Part shown: positions 1 to 6,189 of the stretch, piece by piece
Layout of the letters: every line of letters begins with the position of its first letter
Numbering within the stretch: the stretch's first letter is position 1
NCBI GenBank assembly: GCA_900767595.1
Contig: CAAFZS010000043.1
Coordinates: forward strand, 1 to 24,202
Source of the DNA: Bacteroidales bacterium
GTDB lineage: Bacteria; Bacteroidota; Bacteroidia; Bacteroidales; Paludibacteraceae
DNA: 24,202 bases
Direction: 5' to 3'
Made by a program: the position numbers and the translations under genes
Notes under the pieces: generated by a model
Databases searched by the model: none
Told to the model about the DNA's origin: nothing
Seen by the model: only the letters and a program-made list of their open reading frames with translations

Positions 1-21
1 CCACTATTACAATTATGACAG

Positions 22-59
22 GATAGTTACCCGGCTTAAAACAAGCCCGGTTAACTATC
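22..59. repeat. Long hairpin, 16-17 bp arms
   Basis: The arm GATAGTTACCCGGCTT (22-37) pairs with AAGCCCGGTTAACTATC (43-59) around an AAAAC loop, with one or two bulges. On the plus strand it is followed by an A-run rather than a T-run, and on the minus strand there is no T-run after it. It is therefore not a canonical intrinsic terminator for either direction. It may be a terminator of non-standard form, or a structure inside a mobile element lying to the left. Confidence 0.6.
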
Positions 60-92
60 GAAAAAAATATATCGTTAACAATAATTATTAAT

Positions 93-113
93 TTGTCCAA
101 CTTTTTGGGTACA
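93..113 (-). mobile_element. Possible IS3/IS150-type terminal sequence
   Basis: Read on the minus strand the sequence is TGTACCCAAAAAGTTGGACA. This resembles the terminal inverted repeats of IS150-group IS3 elements, which start with TGTAC and contain ACCCA and GTTGGAC. If it is a real end, the element lies to the left and is cut off by the window. No transposase is visible and the partner end is outside the window, so this is only a resemblance. Confidence 0.25.
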
Positions 114-199
114 CCTCATCCATCTCCGCCTCTTTGGGTTGCGATGGTTGTTTTTTGCTGACGCTGACGATGGCTGACGGTTGTTTTATAAACCCCACC

Positions 200-286
200 C
201 GCGCGCAGGTGTATATAAGGAAGTATCGTCAGTACCGTCAGCGGAGTAAGTAAAGTAACTACTTCCGTAATATACCTACGCGCGCG
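200..286. repeat. Imperfect inverted repeat with CGCGCG ends
   Basis: The left arm (200-225) begins CGCGCGCAGGTGTATATA and ends GGAAGTA. The right arm (260-286) begins TACTTCCGTAATATACC and ends CGCGCG. The arms pair over about 26 nt with a few mismatches. The 34-nt loop carries two CTGACG motifs in inverted orientation, while three direct CTGACG copies sit just outside at 158-180. The arrangement looks like a protein-binding or replication/transposition site, but I cannot name one. Confidence 0.55.
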
Positions 287-374
287 AGTACATATAACGA
301 AACAACCTACTTACTTACTCTACTTACTCTCTCCAAATATTGAGAAGCACACAGGGCAAATAGGCAAGTGAAGC

Positions 375-515
375 CTTCATCACCCGTAGCACCCCCGTAG
401 CGTCATGGGACAGCCGTGGGACCTGCGTGGGCTTGACAAAAACACTGTCTGTCGTGCTTCAGTTAACATACCACTAACATCGCACCCACATAGCACCATG
501 GGCTAGCGCTATGAT
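375..515. repeat. Degenerate 7-12 bp repeat patches
   Basis: Two patches of approximate short repeats are visible. The first (about 375-435) has CCGTAGC twice and GTGGGAC/GCGTGGG variants. The second (about 470-515) has three versions of an ACATnnCACC word. Between and beside them GCTTGACA (432-439) and TGTCAAGC (about 518-525) form a separated inverted pair, each followed by a CACTGTCT copy. I see no reading frame and cannot assign a function. Confidence 0.4.
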
Positions 516-570
516 TGTCAAGCGTTTGCACTGTCTTTTTCCACCGAAAATAAGTAAGATATGTATCGGT

Positions 571-585
571 AGTAGAGGGGTAGGG
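571..585 (+). repeat. Family A repeat, short copy (A1)
   Basis: Two units of the 8-bp word AGGGGTAG/AGGAGTAG lie just downstream of the pfkA stop codon. The same word builds the longer copies at 1658, 1905, 6943, 8776 and 20763. This copy is short enough that chance cannot be excluded on its own. Confidence 0.5.
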
Positions 586-621
586 AGCGCCCTTAGATTG
601 ACAGAACTTTAAGGGCGTTCC
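584..621 (-). terminator. Hairpin spanning the pfkA stop codon
   Basis: GGAGCGCCCTTA (584-595) pairs with TAAGGGCGTTCC (610-621) with a single G:U-type mismatch. The arms enclose the last pfkA codons, and the stop codon lies in one arm. No T-run follows on the minus strand. It may act as an RNA 3'-end structure for the pfkA operon, but it does not have the standard intrinsic-terminator form. Confidence 0.35.
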
Positions 622-1567
622 ATTTGTCGTCCTTCACATCTTTCTTTATCTGTATCGCCTTGGATAGGGGAACATACTGTATCTCGTCTTCGTGCAGACC
701 GACCATGATATTTCGCTGGTCTTCCATCAACGCCTGTATAGCCGCTACACCCATACGCGAGGAAAGGATACGGTCAAAAGCTGTAGGCGAACCACCGCGT
801 TGGAGGTGACCTAAGATAGTGACACGAGGACTATACTCCGGATGCACCTGCTCAATCAACTTCGCTACCGCTTGGGCTCCACCCTCGATGGCGTGCTCTT
901 GTACGAGTACGATGGACGAGTTCTTCGACTTACGACGACCTTGACCAATAGCCTCCTCTATCTGTTCGGGGATAGTGGCGCGTTCGGGAATGATAGCCGC
1001 CTCGGCTCCAGCGGCAATAGCAGCACTGAGGGTGAGGAAACCGGCATCACGACCCATCACCTCCACAAGGAAGACGCGCTCGTGACTGGTTGCCGTATCG
1101 CGCAAGGTATCGACACAGCGCATGATCGTATTAAGGGCGGTATCGTAACCAATCGTAGCATCCGTACCCCAGAGGTCGTTATCAATCGTAGCGGGGATAC
1201 CGATAACAGGAACGTTATGCTCTTGCGATAACATCCTTGCTCCGGTGAACGTACCGTCGCCACCAATGACGATAAGCGCGTCAATGCCCTCGCGCAAAAG
1301 AGTCTCGTAGGCTTTCTGCCTGCCTTCGGGAGTCTTGAACTCCTCACTGCGGGCAGACTTGAGGATCGTTCCTCCGTGAGGGATAATGCCACTCACATCT
1401 TGGGTGGTGAACGTCTTGACTTCACCATCCATCAGACCCTTATAGCCACGATAGATGGCTTTGACGGTCAGGTTGTTACTGATGGCTGCGCGAGTAACCG
1501 CACGTACAGCTGCATTCATTCCGGGTGCGTCACCGCCGGAGGTTAAGACGCCGATAGTTCGTATCAT
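593..1567 (-). CDS. pfkA: ATP-dependent 6-phosphofructokinase
   Basis: Phosphorylates fructose 6-phosphate to the 1,6-bisphosphate in glycolysis, in the cytosol. The 324-residue protein has the usual bacterial length. Visible motifs are GGDAPGMN (11-18), IGGDGT (101-106), PATIDND (125-131, catalytic Asp), MGRDAG (171-176) and an LQRGGSP motif near 267. The Gly after GGD and the absence of Lys before TIDND point to the ATP-dependent rather than the pyrophosphate-dependent form. An upstream in-frame start at 1621 would add 18 residues (including IFNSQSSIFNS) that come from a repeat, so I chose the ATG at 1567. That ATG overlaps the ispH stop by 4 nt, which implies translational coupling. It is last in the xth-to-pfkA operon. 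Confidence 0.95.
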   Translation of the reverse strand: MIRTIGVLTSGGDAPGMNAAVRAVTRAAISNNLTVKAIYRGYKGLMDGEVKTFTTQDVSGIIPHGGTILKSARSEEFKTPEGRQKAYETLLREGIDALIVIGGDGTFTGARMLSQEHNVPVIGIPATIDNDLWGTDATIGYDTALNTIMRCVDTLRDTATSHERVFLVEVMGRDAGFLTLSAAIAAGAEAAIIPERATIPEQIEEAIGQGRRKSKNSSIVLVQEHAIEGGAQAVAKLIEQVHPEYSPRVTILGHLQRGGSPTAFDRILSSRMGVAAIQALMEDQRNIMVGLHEDEIQYVPLSKAIQIKKDVKDDKWNALKVLSI

Positions 1568-2499
1568 ACTATTGAAGATTGAAGATTGACTATTGAAGAT
1601 TTGATTTTTTCCATGAGCCACAAGGGAGTGGAGGTGGCACCGGTGATGCCGATTTTTAGGGGTAGGGGAGTAGAGGAGTAGGGGGGTAGGGTGGTAGGGG
1701 AGTAGAGGGGTAGGGTTGTTAGGTCGTTTTCGTTTTCGATGAAGTAAGAGTGGGGGTTGGCGGCTTTGCAGTGCTCAAAGAGCACCTTGGCGTTCGAACT
1801 CTTCTTCCCGCCGACAAACAAAACGATATCTTGCTGTTTGGCAAACTCGCGAATGTTCTTTACCCGATTAGCTACGTTGCGACAGATAGTGTCGTGCCAT
1901 ATAAAGGGGGGGTGGGGAGTAGAGGAGTAGGGGGGTAGGGAAATATTCTCTTCTATTTTTTTTACAAGGTGTTGGAAGTCCTCTACGGACATGGTGGTTT
2001 GGGAGAAGAGGTAGATGGGGCGCGTGAAGTCCACTCGCTCTAAATCCTTCTCGTTCTCGATGACGATAGCGGTGTTGTTCGTCTGCCCTTGCAAACCAAT
2101 GACCTCTGCGTGACCCGGTTTGCCGAAGATCAGTATCTGTCCTCCGTCGTCTTTGGTTTTCTCATAGGTCTCGCGAATCCGTTTTTGTAAGTTCAGTACC
2201 ACCGGACAAGACGCATCGATAATCTCGATACCGTTCTGTTTGGCGGTTTGATAAGTGGCCGGCGGTTCCCCGTGCGCCCGCAAGAGTACGCGTGCGTGAT
2301 GGAGTTCTGCGAACTGCTGCTGGTCGATGGTCTCTAGACCCTGTTTCGCCAGACGCTCCATTTCCTGTCCGTTGTGTACGATATCCCCAAGGCAATAAAG
2401 CGGACCTTTGGTCAGCTCCTCCTCCGCTTTTTGGATGGCACTGGTCACTCCAAAGCAAAAGCCCGAAGTAGTATCAATGGTGACGGTCAAAGATGTCAT
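1564..2499 (-). CDS. ispH: 4-hydroxy-3-methylbut-2-enyl diphosphate reductase, with repeat inserts
   Basis: Last enzyme of the MEP isoprenoid pathway, a 4Fe-4S protein producing IPP and DMAPP. The three cluster cysteines are C15 (GFCFG), C98 (ASCPV) and C206 (DTIC). H130 and E132 in GHAEV and the QTT motif (167-169) match the active site. The start at 2499 overlaps the cmk end by 26 nt; a longer frame to 2544 adds no conserved sequence. Two low-complexity segments, residues about 187-199 (LPPYSSTPHPP) and 261-281 (with PPYSSTPLPL), are encoded by family A repeats. The first sits just before the third cysteine. The second replaces the usual linker before the GITGATSTP motif. The last residues (SSIVNLQSSIV) come from a family B repeat. 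All catalytic residues are intact, so it is probably functional. Confidence 0.93.
   Translation of the reverse strand: MTSLTVTIDTTSGFCFGVTSAIQKAEEELTKGPLYCLGDIVHNGQEMERLAKQGLETIDQQQFAELHHARVLLRAHGEPPATYQTAKQNGIEIIDASCPVVLNLQKRIRETYEKTKDDGGQILIFGKPGHAEVIGLQGQTNNTAIVIENEKDLERVDFTRPIYLFSQTTMSVEDFQHLVKKIEENISLPPYSSTPHPPFIWHDTICRNVANRVKNIREFAKQQDIVLFVGGKKSSNAKVLFEHCKAANPHSYFIENENDLTTLPLYSPTTLPPYSSTPLPLKIGITGATSTPLWLMEKIKSSIVNLQSSIV
1571..1604. repeat. Family B repeat copy B1 (7-bp unit ATTGAAG)
   Basis: Tandem, slightly degenerate ATTGAAG units lie at the ispH-pfkA junction. On the ispH coding strand the complementary word CTTCAAT is stop-free in all frames and encodes LQSSIFN-like peptide, forming the IspH C-terminal tail. 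The same word is found at 4249-4293 and 7732-7756. Confidence 0.8.
1658..1717. repeat. Family A repeat copy A2, inside ispH
   Basis: About 60 bp of 8-bp units (AGGAGTAG/AGGGGTAG with variants) on the plus strand. The ispH coding strand reads the stop-free complement CTACTCCT/CTACCCCT and yields the Pro/Ser/Thr/Tyr/Leu-rich segment at residues about 261-281. Confidence 0.85.
1905..1940. repeat. Family A repeat copy A3, inside ispH
   Basis: A second copy of the same 8-bp repeat about 190 bp away in the same gene and the same orientation. It encodes residues about 187-199 of IspH. Both copies are read in frame and use the stop-free strand. Confidence 0.85.
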
Positions 2500-3127
2500 A
2501 AATCGTTTGCATTTGCTGCTCGCGCGTAAGGTCGGAGTTATCAATCACGATAGCATCCGGTGCTTGACGCAGCGGACTGATCTCGCGGTGTGTATCCCGA
2601 TAGTCGCGGTCGTTGACGTCCTTGAGCACCTCCTCGAAGTTTGGGTGCTCGCCCTTGGCTACGAGTTCGTCAAAACGCCGTTGGGCCCTGACCTCCGGCC
2701 GTGCGGTAAGAAAGAGTTTGAGTTCGGCCTCGGGAAAGACGACCGTACCTATATCGCGCCCGTCCATGACGATACCTTTGGCTTGCCCCATGGCTTGTTG
2801 TTGCGCCACAAGGAACTGCCTTACCGCAGGGATAGGACTGACTTTCGATGCCATATTCCCCACCTCCAACGAGCGGATCTTCGACTCTACCGGTTGACCG
2901 TTGAGACAGAGGTCGGGAGAGTAGGTTAAGCAGATATGTTTTTCTAGAAATTCTAGACTTTCTAGACATTCTAGATTATCTAGGTTTTCCAGCGCATAGA
3001 GGGCGACGGCGCGATACATGGCTCCGGTGTCCACATAGGTATAACCGGCATACTTGGCTAATTGTTTGGCGATGGTGGACTTACCGCAAGAGGAATAGCC
3101 GTCTATGGCAACGATGATTTTTTTCAT
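2474..3127 (-). CDS. cmk: Cytidylate kinase, with a 9-bp repeat insert
   Basis: Phosphorylates CMP/dCMP to the diphosphates. The 217-residue protein has the P-loop GYSSCGKST (10-18), VDTGAMYRAV (32-41), DGRDIGT (122-128) and the lid-type segment RDYRDTHREISPL (174-186). Residues about 46-62 are a run of Leu-Glu-x triplets (LEN LDN LEC LES LEF LEK) encoded by a tandem 9-bp TTCTAGAnn repeat. Family members usually have a short stretch here before the strand that follows, so this looks like an expansion in a surface loop. The ATG overlaps the porQ stop by 4 nt, and the 3' end overlaps ispH. Confidence 0.93.
   Translation of the reverse strand: MKKIIVAIDGYSSCGKSTIAKQLAKYAGYTYVDTGAMYRAVALYALENLDNLECLESLEFLEKHICLTYSPDLCLNGQPVESKIRSLEVGNMASKVSPIPAVRQFLVAQQQAMGQAKGIVMDGRDIGTVVFPEAELKLFLTARPEVRAQRRFDELVAKGEHPNFEEVLKDVNDRDYRDTHREISPLRQAPDAIVIDNSDLTREQQMQTIYDIFDRHH
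2941..2990. repeat. Family F repeat, 9-bp unit TTCTAGAnn, inside cmk
   Basis: Five to six tandem 9-bp units carrying TCTAGA. Because the unit is a multiple of three, the phase stays fixed and avoids the TAG that other frames would read. It encodes the LEx triplets of cytidylate kinase. No second copy was seen in the window. Confidence 0.85.
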
Positions 3128-4242
3128 TTGAGCATACTGTTGATATCAAGTGTTATGCCGACTTGATAGGTGAAGTTATTGCGTGTCAGTTGCGAGAACG
3201 TGAACGCTACATTAAACTTATAAATCCTCACTCCGCCTCCGATAGCAAAACCGGCAAACGAACGTTGGTCTTTGAGGTTCAGCTCTGCGCGGCGGCGGTG
3301 GTTGTAACTCAGTGTGAGATAGAACCGGTCACTCTTGGGAACGATATCGACTGCAAAAATCGTATGACGGAACATCATATCGTACCATTGTATTTGCGCT
3401 CCTTCCATTGTTCCGGTATAAGGGTCAATCTCCCCGTTGGTGTGCTCATAACCGAGGTTCCAACGCTGGATATTGTGAATCGTCATCGACAGTCGCAAGG
3501 GGGCGTGAGGGAAACGGTAACTCAATCCTAATTGTAGGTTGAGCGGTAACATCTCGAGTGCCTGTCCGCCTTCTCTGGAATAGAAACCTACGATTTGCGT
3601 TCCGATGTTCTGCAAGGCAAGACCCATCTGGAAGGTCGAGTCCTTGAGTTGGAAATGGGCTCCTACATCGGCTCCGAGGGCAAAAGATGTGTAACGCTCG
3701 TAGATGGAGATAATCGGTTTGAGGGACACACCGACGCTAAACTGTTCGCCTAACTGACGCGCGTACATAGCATTAATAAGGATATCCTTGGCAGTGAAAG
3801 TGCCATAGGTGTTACCCACTTCGTCCGCGTAGGTCATCTTACCGTAATCGTAGTAGTGGACACCGACGGCGAAGTAATTCGGTTTGTCGGGTTCGCCCTC
3901 TCCCGTAAACGGTTTTTCTATCTTCGAGCGTCCGAAGTTATGTCCGTAGATAGCACTCCCGAACATCGTTCCGGGCATATAGTGGGTGAAGTTCAGTTGC
4001 AGCACATTATCCGTCATTGCTCCCAACAGGGCAGGGTTGCACATCGCCGTCGAAACCTCCGCATCGCGCACGCTCACGTTCGATCCGCCTAACGCATTGA
4101 TACGCGTCGAGGCGGGTAGGGAAAGGAAGGTGAACGAACTACTGCCTGCACCAACGAACTGTGCGTTCGCAGGGATTGGTAGCAGTGCTGTCAAGGCTAA
4201 CAAGAACCCGACAAAAACCCATATGTGGAAGTGTTGATTCAT
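3124..4242 (-). CDS. porQ: Type IX secretion system protein PorQ
   Basis: An outer-membrane beta-barrel family protein associated with the Bacteroidota type IX secretion system. The 372-residue precursor has a signal peptide (about 1-28, ending ANAQF) followed by the typical PorQ start: an FxFLxLPASxRxxALGGxNVSV segment (about 38-60) with an NPAL motif shortly after. Many Gly/aromatic-rich alternating strands follow to the C-terminus, as in FadL/PorV-like barrels. Start and stop are coupled to its neighbours: 1 nt overlap with the small gene upstream (TAATG) and 4 nt overlap with cmk downstream. The porQ-cmk-ispH association places a T9SS component inside a housekeeping operon. In Porphyromonas, PorQ works with the PorU/V/Z attachment apparatus; that role is inferred here from family membership. 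Confidence 0.85.
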   Translation of the reverse strand: MNQHFHIWVFVGFLLALTALLPIPANAQFVGAGSSSFTFLSLPASTRINALGGSNVSVRDAEVSTAMCNPALLGAMTDNVLQLNFTHYMPGTMFGSAIYGHNFGRSKIEKPFTGEGEPDKPNYFAVGVHYYDYGKMTYADEVGNTYGTFTAKDILINAMYARQLGEQFSVGVSLKPIISIYERYTSFALGADVGAHFQLKDSTFQMGLALQNIGTQIVGFYSREGGQALEMLPLNLQLGLSYRFPHAPLRLSMTIHNIQRWNLGYEHTNGEIDPYTGTMEGAQIQWYDMMFRHTIFAVDIVPKSDRFYLTLSYNHRRRAELNLKDQRSFAGFAIGGGVRIYKFNVAFTFSQLTRNNFTYQVGITLDINSMLK

Positions 4243-4589
4243 TAGTGGATTGAAGATTGAACGCCCAGAGGGCTATTGAAGATTGAAGATTTGAGCCATC
4301 GTTGCTCGCAGCGAGTGCGCTTTGCCTCGTCGTGTGCTTTACGGCAAGAGGGCTGTTGGATGTTTTTGGGTTTACTGTAACACCAGTAGCCGCGTTTGTT
4401 TTGCACAACGGGATAACCGTCTAAAGTAGTGTGATGGTGATGCCATTCGTCTCCGACCAGACGGATGGTAAGTGAATCGCCGTTCGGTTGCGCTACTACT
4501 GCCGGTTTGGGTGAAGCCGGTACACGTTGTTGGGCGGTAACGGTCAGTCCCACGAGGACGAGTATGAGAAGGATAAAACGAGGTTTCAT
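4242..4589 (-). CDS. Short secreted protein resembling the M6-peptidase N-terminus, possibly a remnant
   Basis: 115 residues, starting with an apparent signal peptide (MKPRFILLILVLVGLTVTAQ). It then has a segment like the propeptide start of secreted M6-family metalloproteases (NGDSLTIRLVGDEW, DGYPVVQNKRGYW), in which the usual pattern is a GDE motif followed by TTxDGY and GYWxYA. No HExxH peptidase motif follows. The protein ends about 20 residues later in peptide from a family B repeat (KSSIFNSPLGVQSSIH). It may be a truncated peptidase pseudogene whose stop now couples to porQ, or a genuine small secreted protein. The start at 4589 lies 2 nt after the xth stop; a longer frame to 4709 only overlaps xth. 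Confidence 0.55.
   Translation of the reverse strand: MKPRFILLILVLVGLTVTAQQRVPASPKPAVVAQPNGDSLTIRLVGDEWHHHHTTLDGYPVVQNKRGYWCYSKPKNIQQPSCRKAHDEAKRTRCEQRWLKSSIFNSPLGVQSSIH
4249..4293. repeat. Family B repeat copy B2, interrupted by a GCCC-aga-GGGC hairpin
   Basis: ATTGAAG units flank a small perfect hairpin (4263-4273). The copy lies at the 3' end of the M6-like gene and just before the porQ start. The complementary strand is coding and stop-free, giving the KSSIFNS...QSSIH tail. Confidence 0.75.
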
Positions 4590-4591
4590 AA

Positions 4592-5353
4592 TCAGTCTAT
4601 TTCTATAAATACAGGGCAGTGGTCGGAGTGAACAGCTTGTTGGAGGATACCGGCATTCTTGAGGCGCGATTGGAGTTCTTCCGCCACCCAGAAATAGTCG
4701 ATACGCCAACCGGCATTGCGTTCACGGGCACTGAACCGATAACTCCACCACGAATACTGTTCGGCGCGCTTATCAAATTGGCGGAAGGAATCGACCATAC
4801 CGCTGTCTTGATAACGGTCCATCCATTCGCGTTCCTCGGGAAGGAAACCCGATACACCCACTTGCCGTTCGGGATGATTGATGTCAATAGGGTGGTGGCA
4901 GATGTTATAATCACCGCAGACAATGAGGTTCGGTCGCGTCTTACGCAACTCCCGTGTCCACTTGAGGAAGACTTCGAGGAAGTCCATCTTAAACTCCTGC
5001 CTCAAATCGCCGGTTGTACCCGAGGGAACATAAACGCAAACCACGGTCAAGTCCCCAAAGTCCGCCCTAAGTACGCGTCCTTCGCTATCGTAACGGGGGT
5101 TACCTATACCGGCTTGAACGAAATCGGGTTCGCGTTTGGAGAAGATACACACACCCGAATAACCCTTCTTCTCTGCGGAGTGGATATAACTGCGATAACC
5201 GAGTTCTTGCATAGCGATGGTGTCTATCTGTTCGGGCTGCGCCTTACTCTCCTGAATACAGAAAATGTCCGGGTCCTCAACAGGGAGCCAATCGAGCAGT
5301 CCTTTGGCTATTGCACTGCGGATTCCGTTCAAATTATACGATATTATTTTCAT
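4592..5353 (-). CDS. xth: Exodeoxyribonuclease III
   Basis: A 253-residue Xth/ExoA-type AP endonuclease and 3'-exonuclease for base-excision repair. The endonuclease/exonuclease/phosphatase fold is complete: N7 in SYNLNG, E35 in CIQESK, Tyr in VYVPSG (about 108), GDYN (about 147-150, Asp and Asn), the WRIDYF motif (about 216-221) and the C-terminal SDHCP with the catalytic His (about 245). It is the first gene of the minus-strand operon and has its own promoter in the divergent region upstream. A 254-codon open frame on the opposite strand is an antisense shadow. Confidence 0.95.
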   Translation of the reverse strand: MKIISYNLNGIRSAIAKGLLDWLPVEDPDIFCIQESKAQPEQIDTIAMQELGYRSYIHSAEKKGYSGVCIFSKREPDFVQAGIGNPRYDSEGRVLRADFGDLTVVCVYVPSGTTGDLRQEFKMDFLEVFLKWTRELRKTRPNLIVCGDYNICHHPIDINHPERQVGVSGFLPEEREWMDRYQDSGMVDSFRQFDKRAEQYSWWSYRFSARERNAGWRIDYFWVAEELQSRLKNAGILQQAVHSDHCPVFIEID

Positions 5354-5372
5354 AAATCATCAAAATTCACTG

Positions 5373-5404
5373 CAAAGATATAAAAAGATTTGCATATATC
5401 CAAA
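5373..5404 (-). promoter_or_regulatory. Bacteroidota-type promoter for xth
   Basis: On the minus strand TTTG (5404-5401) is followed after 20 nt by TATCTTTG (5380-5373). This matches the -33 TTTG / -7 TAnnTTTG promoter of Bacteroides-type sigma factor. The predicted start would leave a leader of only about 15 nt before the xth ATG at 5353. Confidence 0.7.
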
Positions 5405-5420
5405 ATTATTTGTAACTTTG
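5389..5420 (+). promoter_or_regulatory. Bacteroidota-type promoter for the mlaE-like gene
   Basis: TTTG (5389-5392) and TAACTTTG (5413-5420) are separated by 20 nt, the same geometry as the opposing xth promoter, whose elements interleave with it. The two polymerases could not occupy both sites at once. The leader to the ATG at 5449 would be about 20 nt. Confidence 0.75.
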
Positions 5421-5448
5421 CACGCAAAACGAAGAAAAAAACGTAAAA

Positions 5449-6189
5449 ATGAAAGATTTAATTAGACATTTTGGCGAATATGTGCTGTTAATGGGGAAGG
5501 TTTTTCGTCTTCCGGACAGGCAGCGAATGTTCTGGCGTCAGTATGCCCGTGAGATTGAAAAACAAGGTTTACAATCGCTTCCGATTGTGATTATCATCTC
5601 CGTCTTTATCGGTGCCATTTTGACCATCCAAACGAAATTAAACACGGAGAACCCCTTGTTGCCGACCTATACGACGGGTCTGCTCACGCGCGAAACACTG
5701 TTGCTGGAGTTTTCGAGTACGATCCTCTGCCTTATCTTAGCCGGTAAGATCGGTTCGAATATCGCGTCCGAGATTGGTTCGATGCGTATTACCGAACAGA
5801 TTGATGCCTTGGAGATTATGGGTGTCAACAGTGCTAACTACCTTATTTTCCCGAAGATCATCGCGCTACTTACGATGATGCCATTCCTCGTTATTATCTC
5901 GATTACCGTGGGACTGTTCGGTGGATTGGGAGTCGGCCTGTTCACGGATGTGATTACCGTTCAGGACTATATCCTTGGTATACAGTATGCGTTTAACCCC
6001 TACTATGTGTGGTATGGTATCATCAAATCCCTGGTGTTCGGGTTTATCATCACCTCTTGCAGCAGTTATTACGGCTATTACGCTTACGGAGGCGCTTTGG
6101 ATGTAGGTAAAGCCAGTACGAGTGCGGTAGTGAATTCGAACATCCTTATCCTGTTTGCGGACTTACTGTTAACAAAGTTATTGCTATGA
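5449..6189 (+). CDS. mlaE: MlaE-family lipid ABC transporter permease
   Basis: Inner-membrane permease of a retrograde or anterograde phospholipid transporter (MlaE/YrbE family). The 246-residue protein has an amphipathic N-terminus followed by hydrophobic segments at about 45-70, 90-115, 140-170 and 190-245. The family motif around EIGSMRITEQIDALEIMG (about 107-124) is intact; this is the cytoplasmic coupling region that contacts the ATPase. It overlaps the next gene, its likely ATPase partner, by 4 nt (ATGA). No MlaD substrate-binding gene is in the window; in Bacteroidota it is often encoded elsewhere. Confidence 0.9.
   Translation: MKDLIRHFGEYVLLMGKVFRLPDRQRMFWRQYAREIEKQGLQSLPIVIIISVFIGAILTIQTKLNTENPLLPTYTTGLLTRETLLLEFSSTILCLILAGKIGSNIASEIGSMRITEQIDALEIMGVNSANYLIFPKIIALLTMMPFLVIISITVGLFGGLGVGLFTDVITVQDYILGIQYAFNPYYVWYGIIKSLVFGFIITSCSSYYGYYAYGGALDVGKASTSAVVNSNILILFADLLLTKLLL

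Larger units (their letters stand above)
1..592. other. Non-coding, repeat-rich left edge
   Basis: No convincing gene is visible on either strand here. The stretch holds, left to right: a long hairpin (22-59), a possible IS-end-like sequence (93-113), copies of CTGACG (158-180), a large imperfect inverted repeat with CGCGCG ends (200-286), an ACTTACT-rich tract (about 300-335), and two patches of degenerate short repeats (about 375-435 and 470-515). It ends with a short copy of the family A repeat (571-585). It lies downstream of pfkA, so much of it would be trailer or separate intergenic DNA. This density of repeats is unlike the tightly packed genes to the right and suggests a mobile-element boundary or a decayed element, but no integrase or transposase gene is visible. 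Confidence 0.6.

Noticed and set aside
22..59. Intrinsic terminator
   Set aside because: The stem is strong but no T-run follows it on either strand, so it is listed only as a hairpin.
1568..1621. Longer PfkA start at 1621
   Set aside because: The extra 18 residues are encoded by the family B repeat and precede the conserved MIRTIGVLTSGGD start; the ATG at 1567 couples to the ispH stop.
4590..4709. Longer start for the M6-like small gene
   Set aside because: The added 40 residues are within xth and would bury the clear signal peptide that starts at 4589.
4619..5383. 254-codon open frame on the plus strand
   Set aside because: Antisense shadow of xth; the protein has no recognisable family and xth has all catalytic residues.
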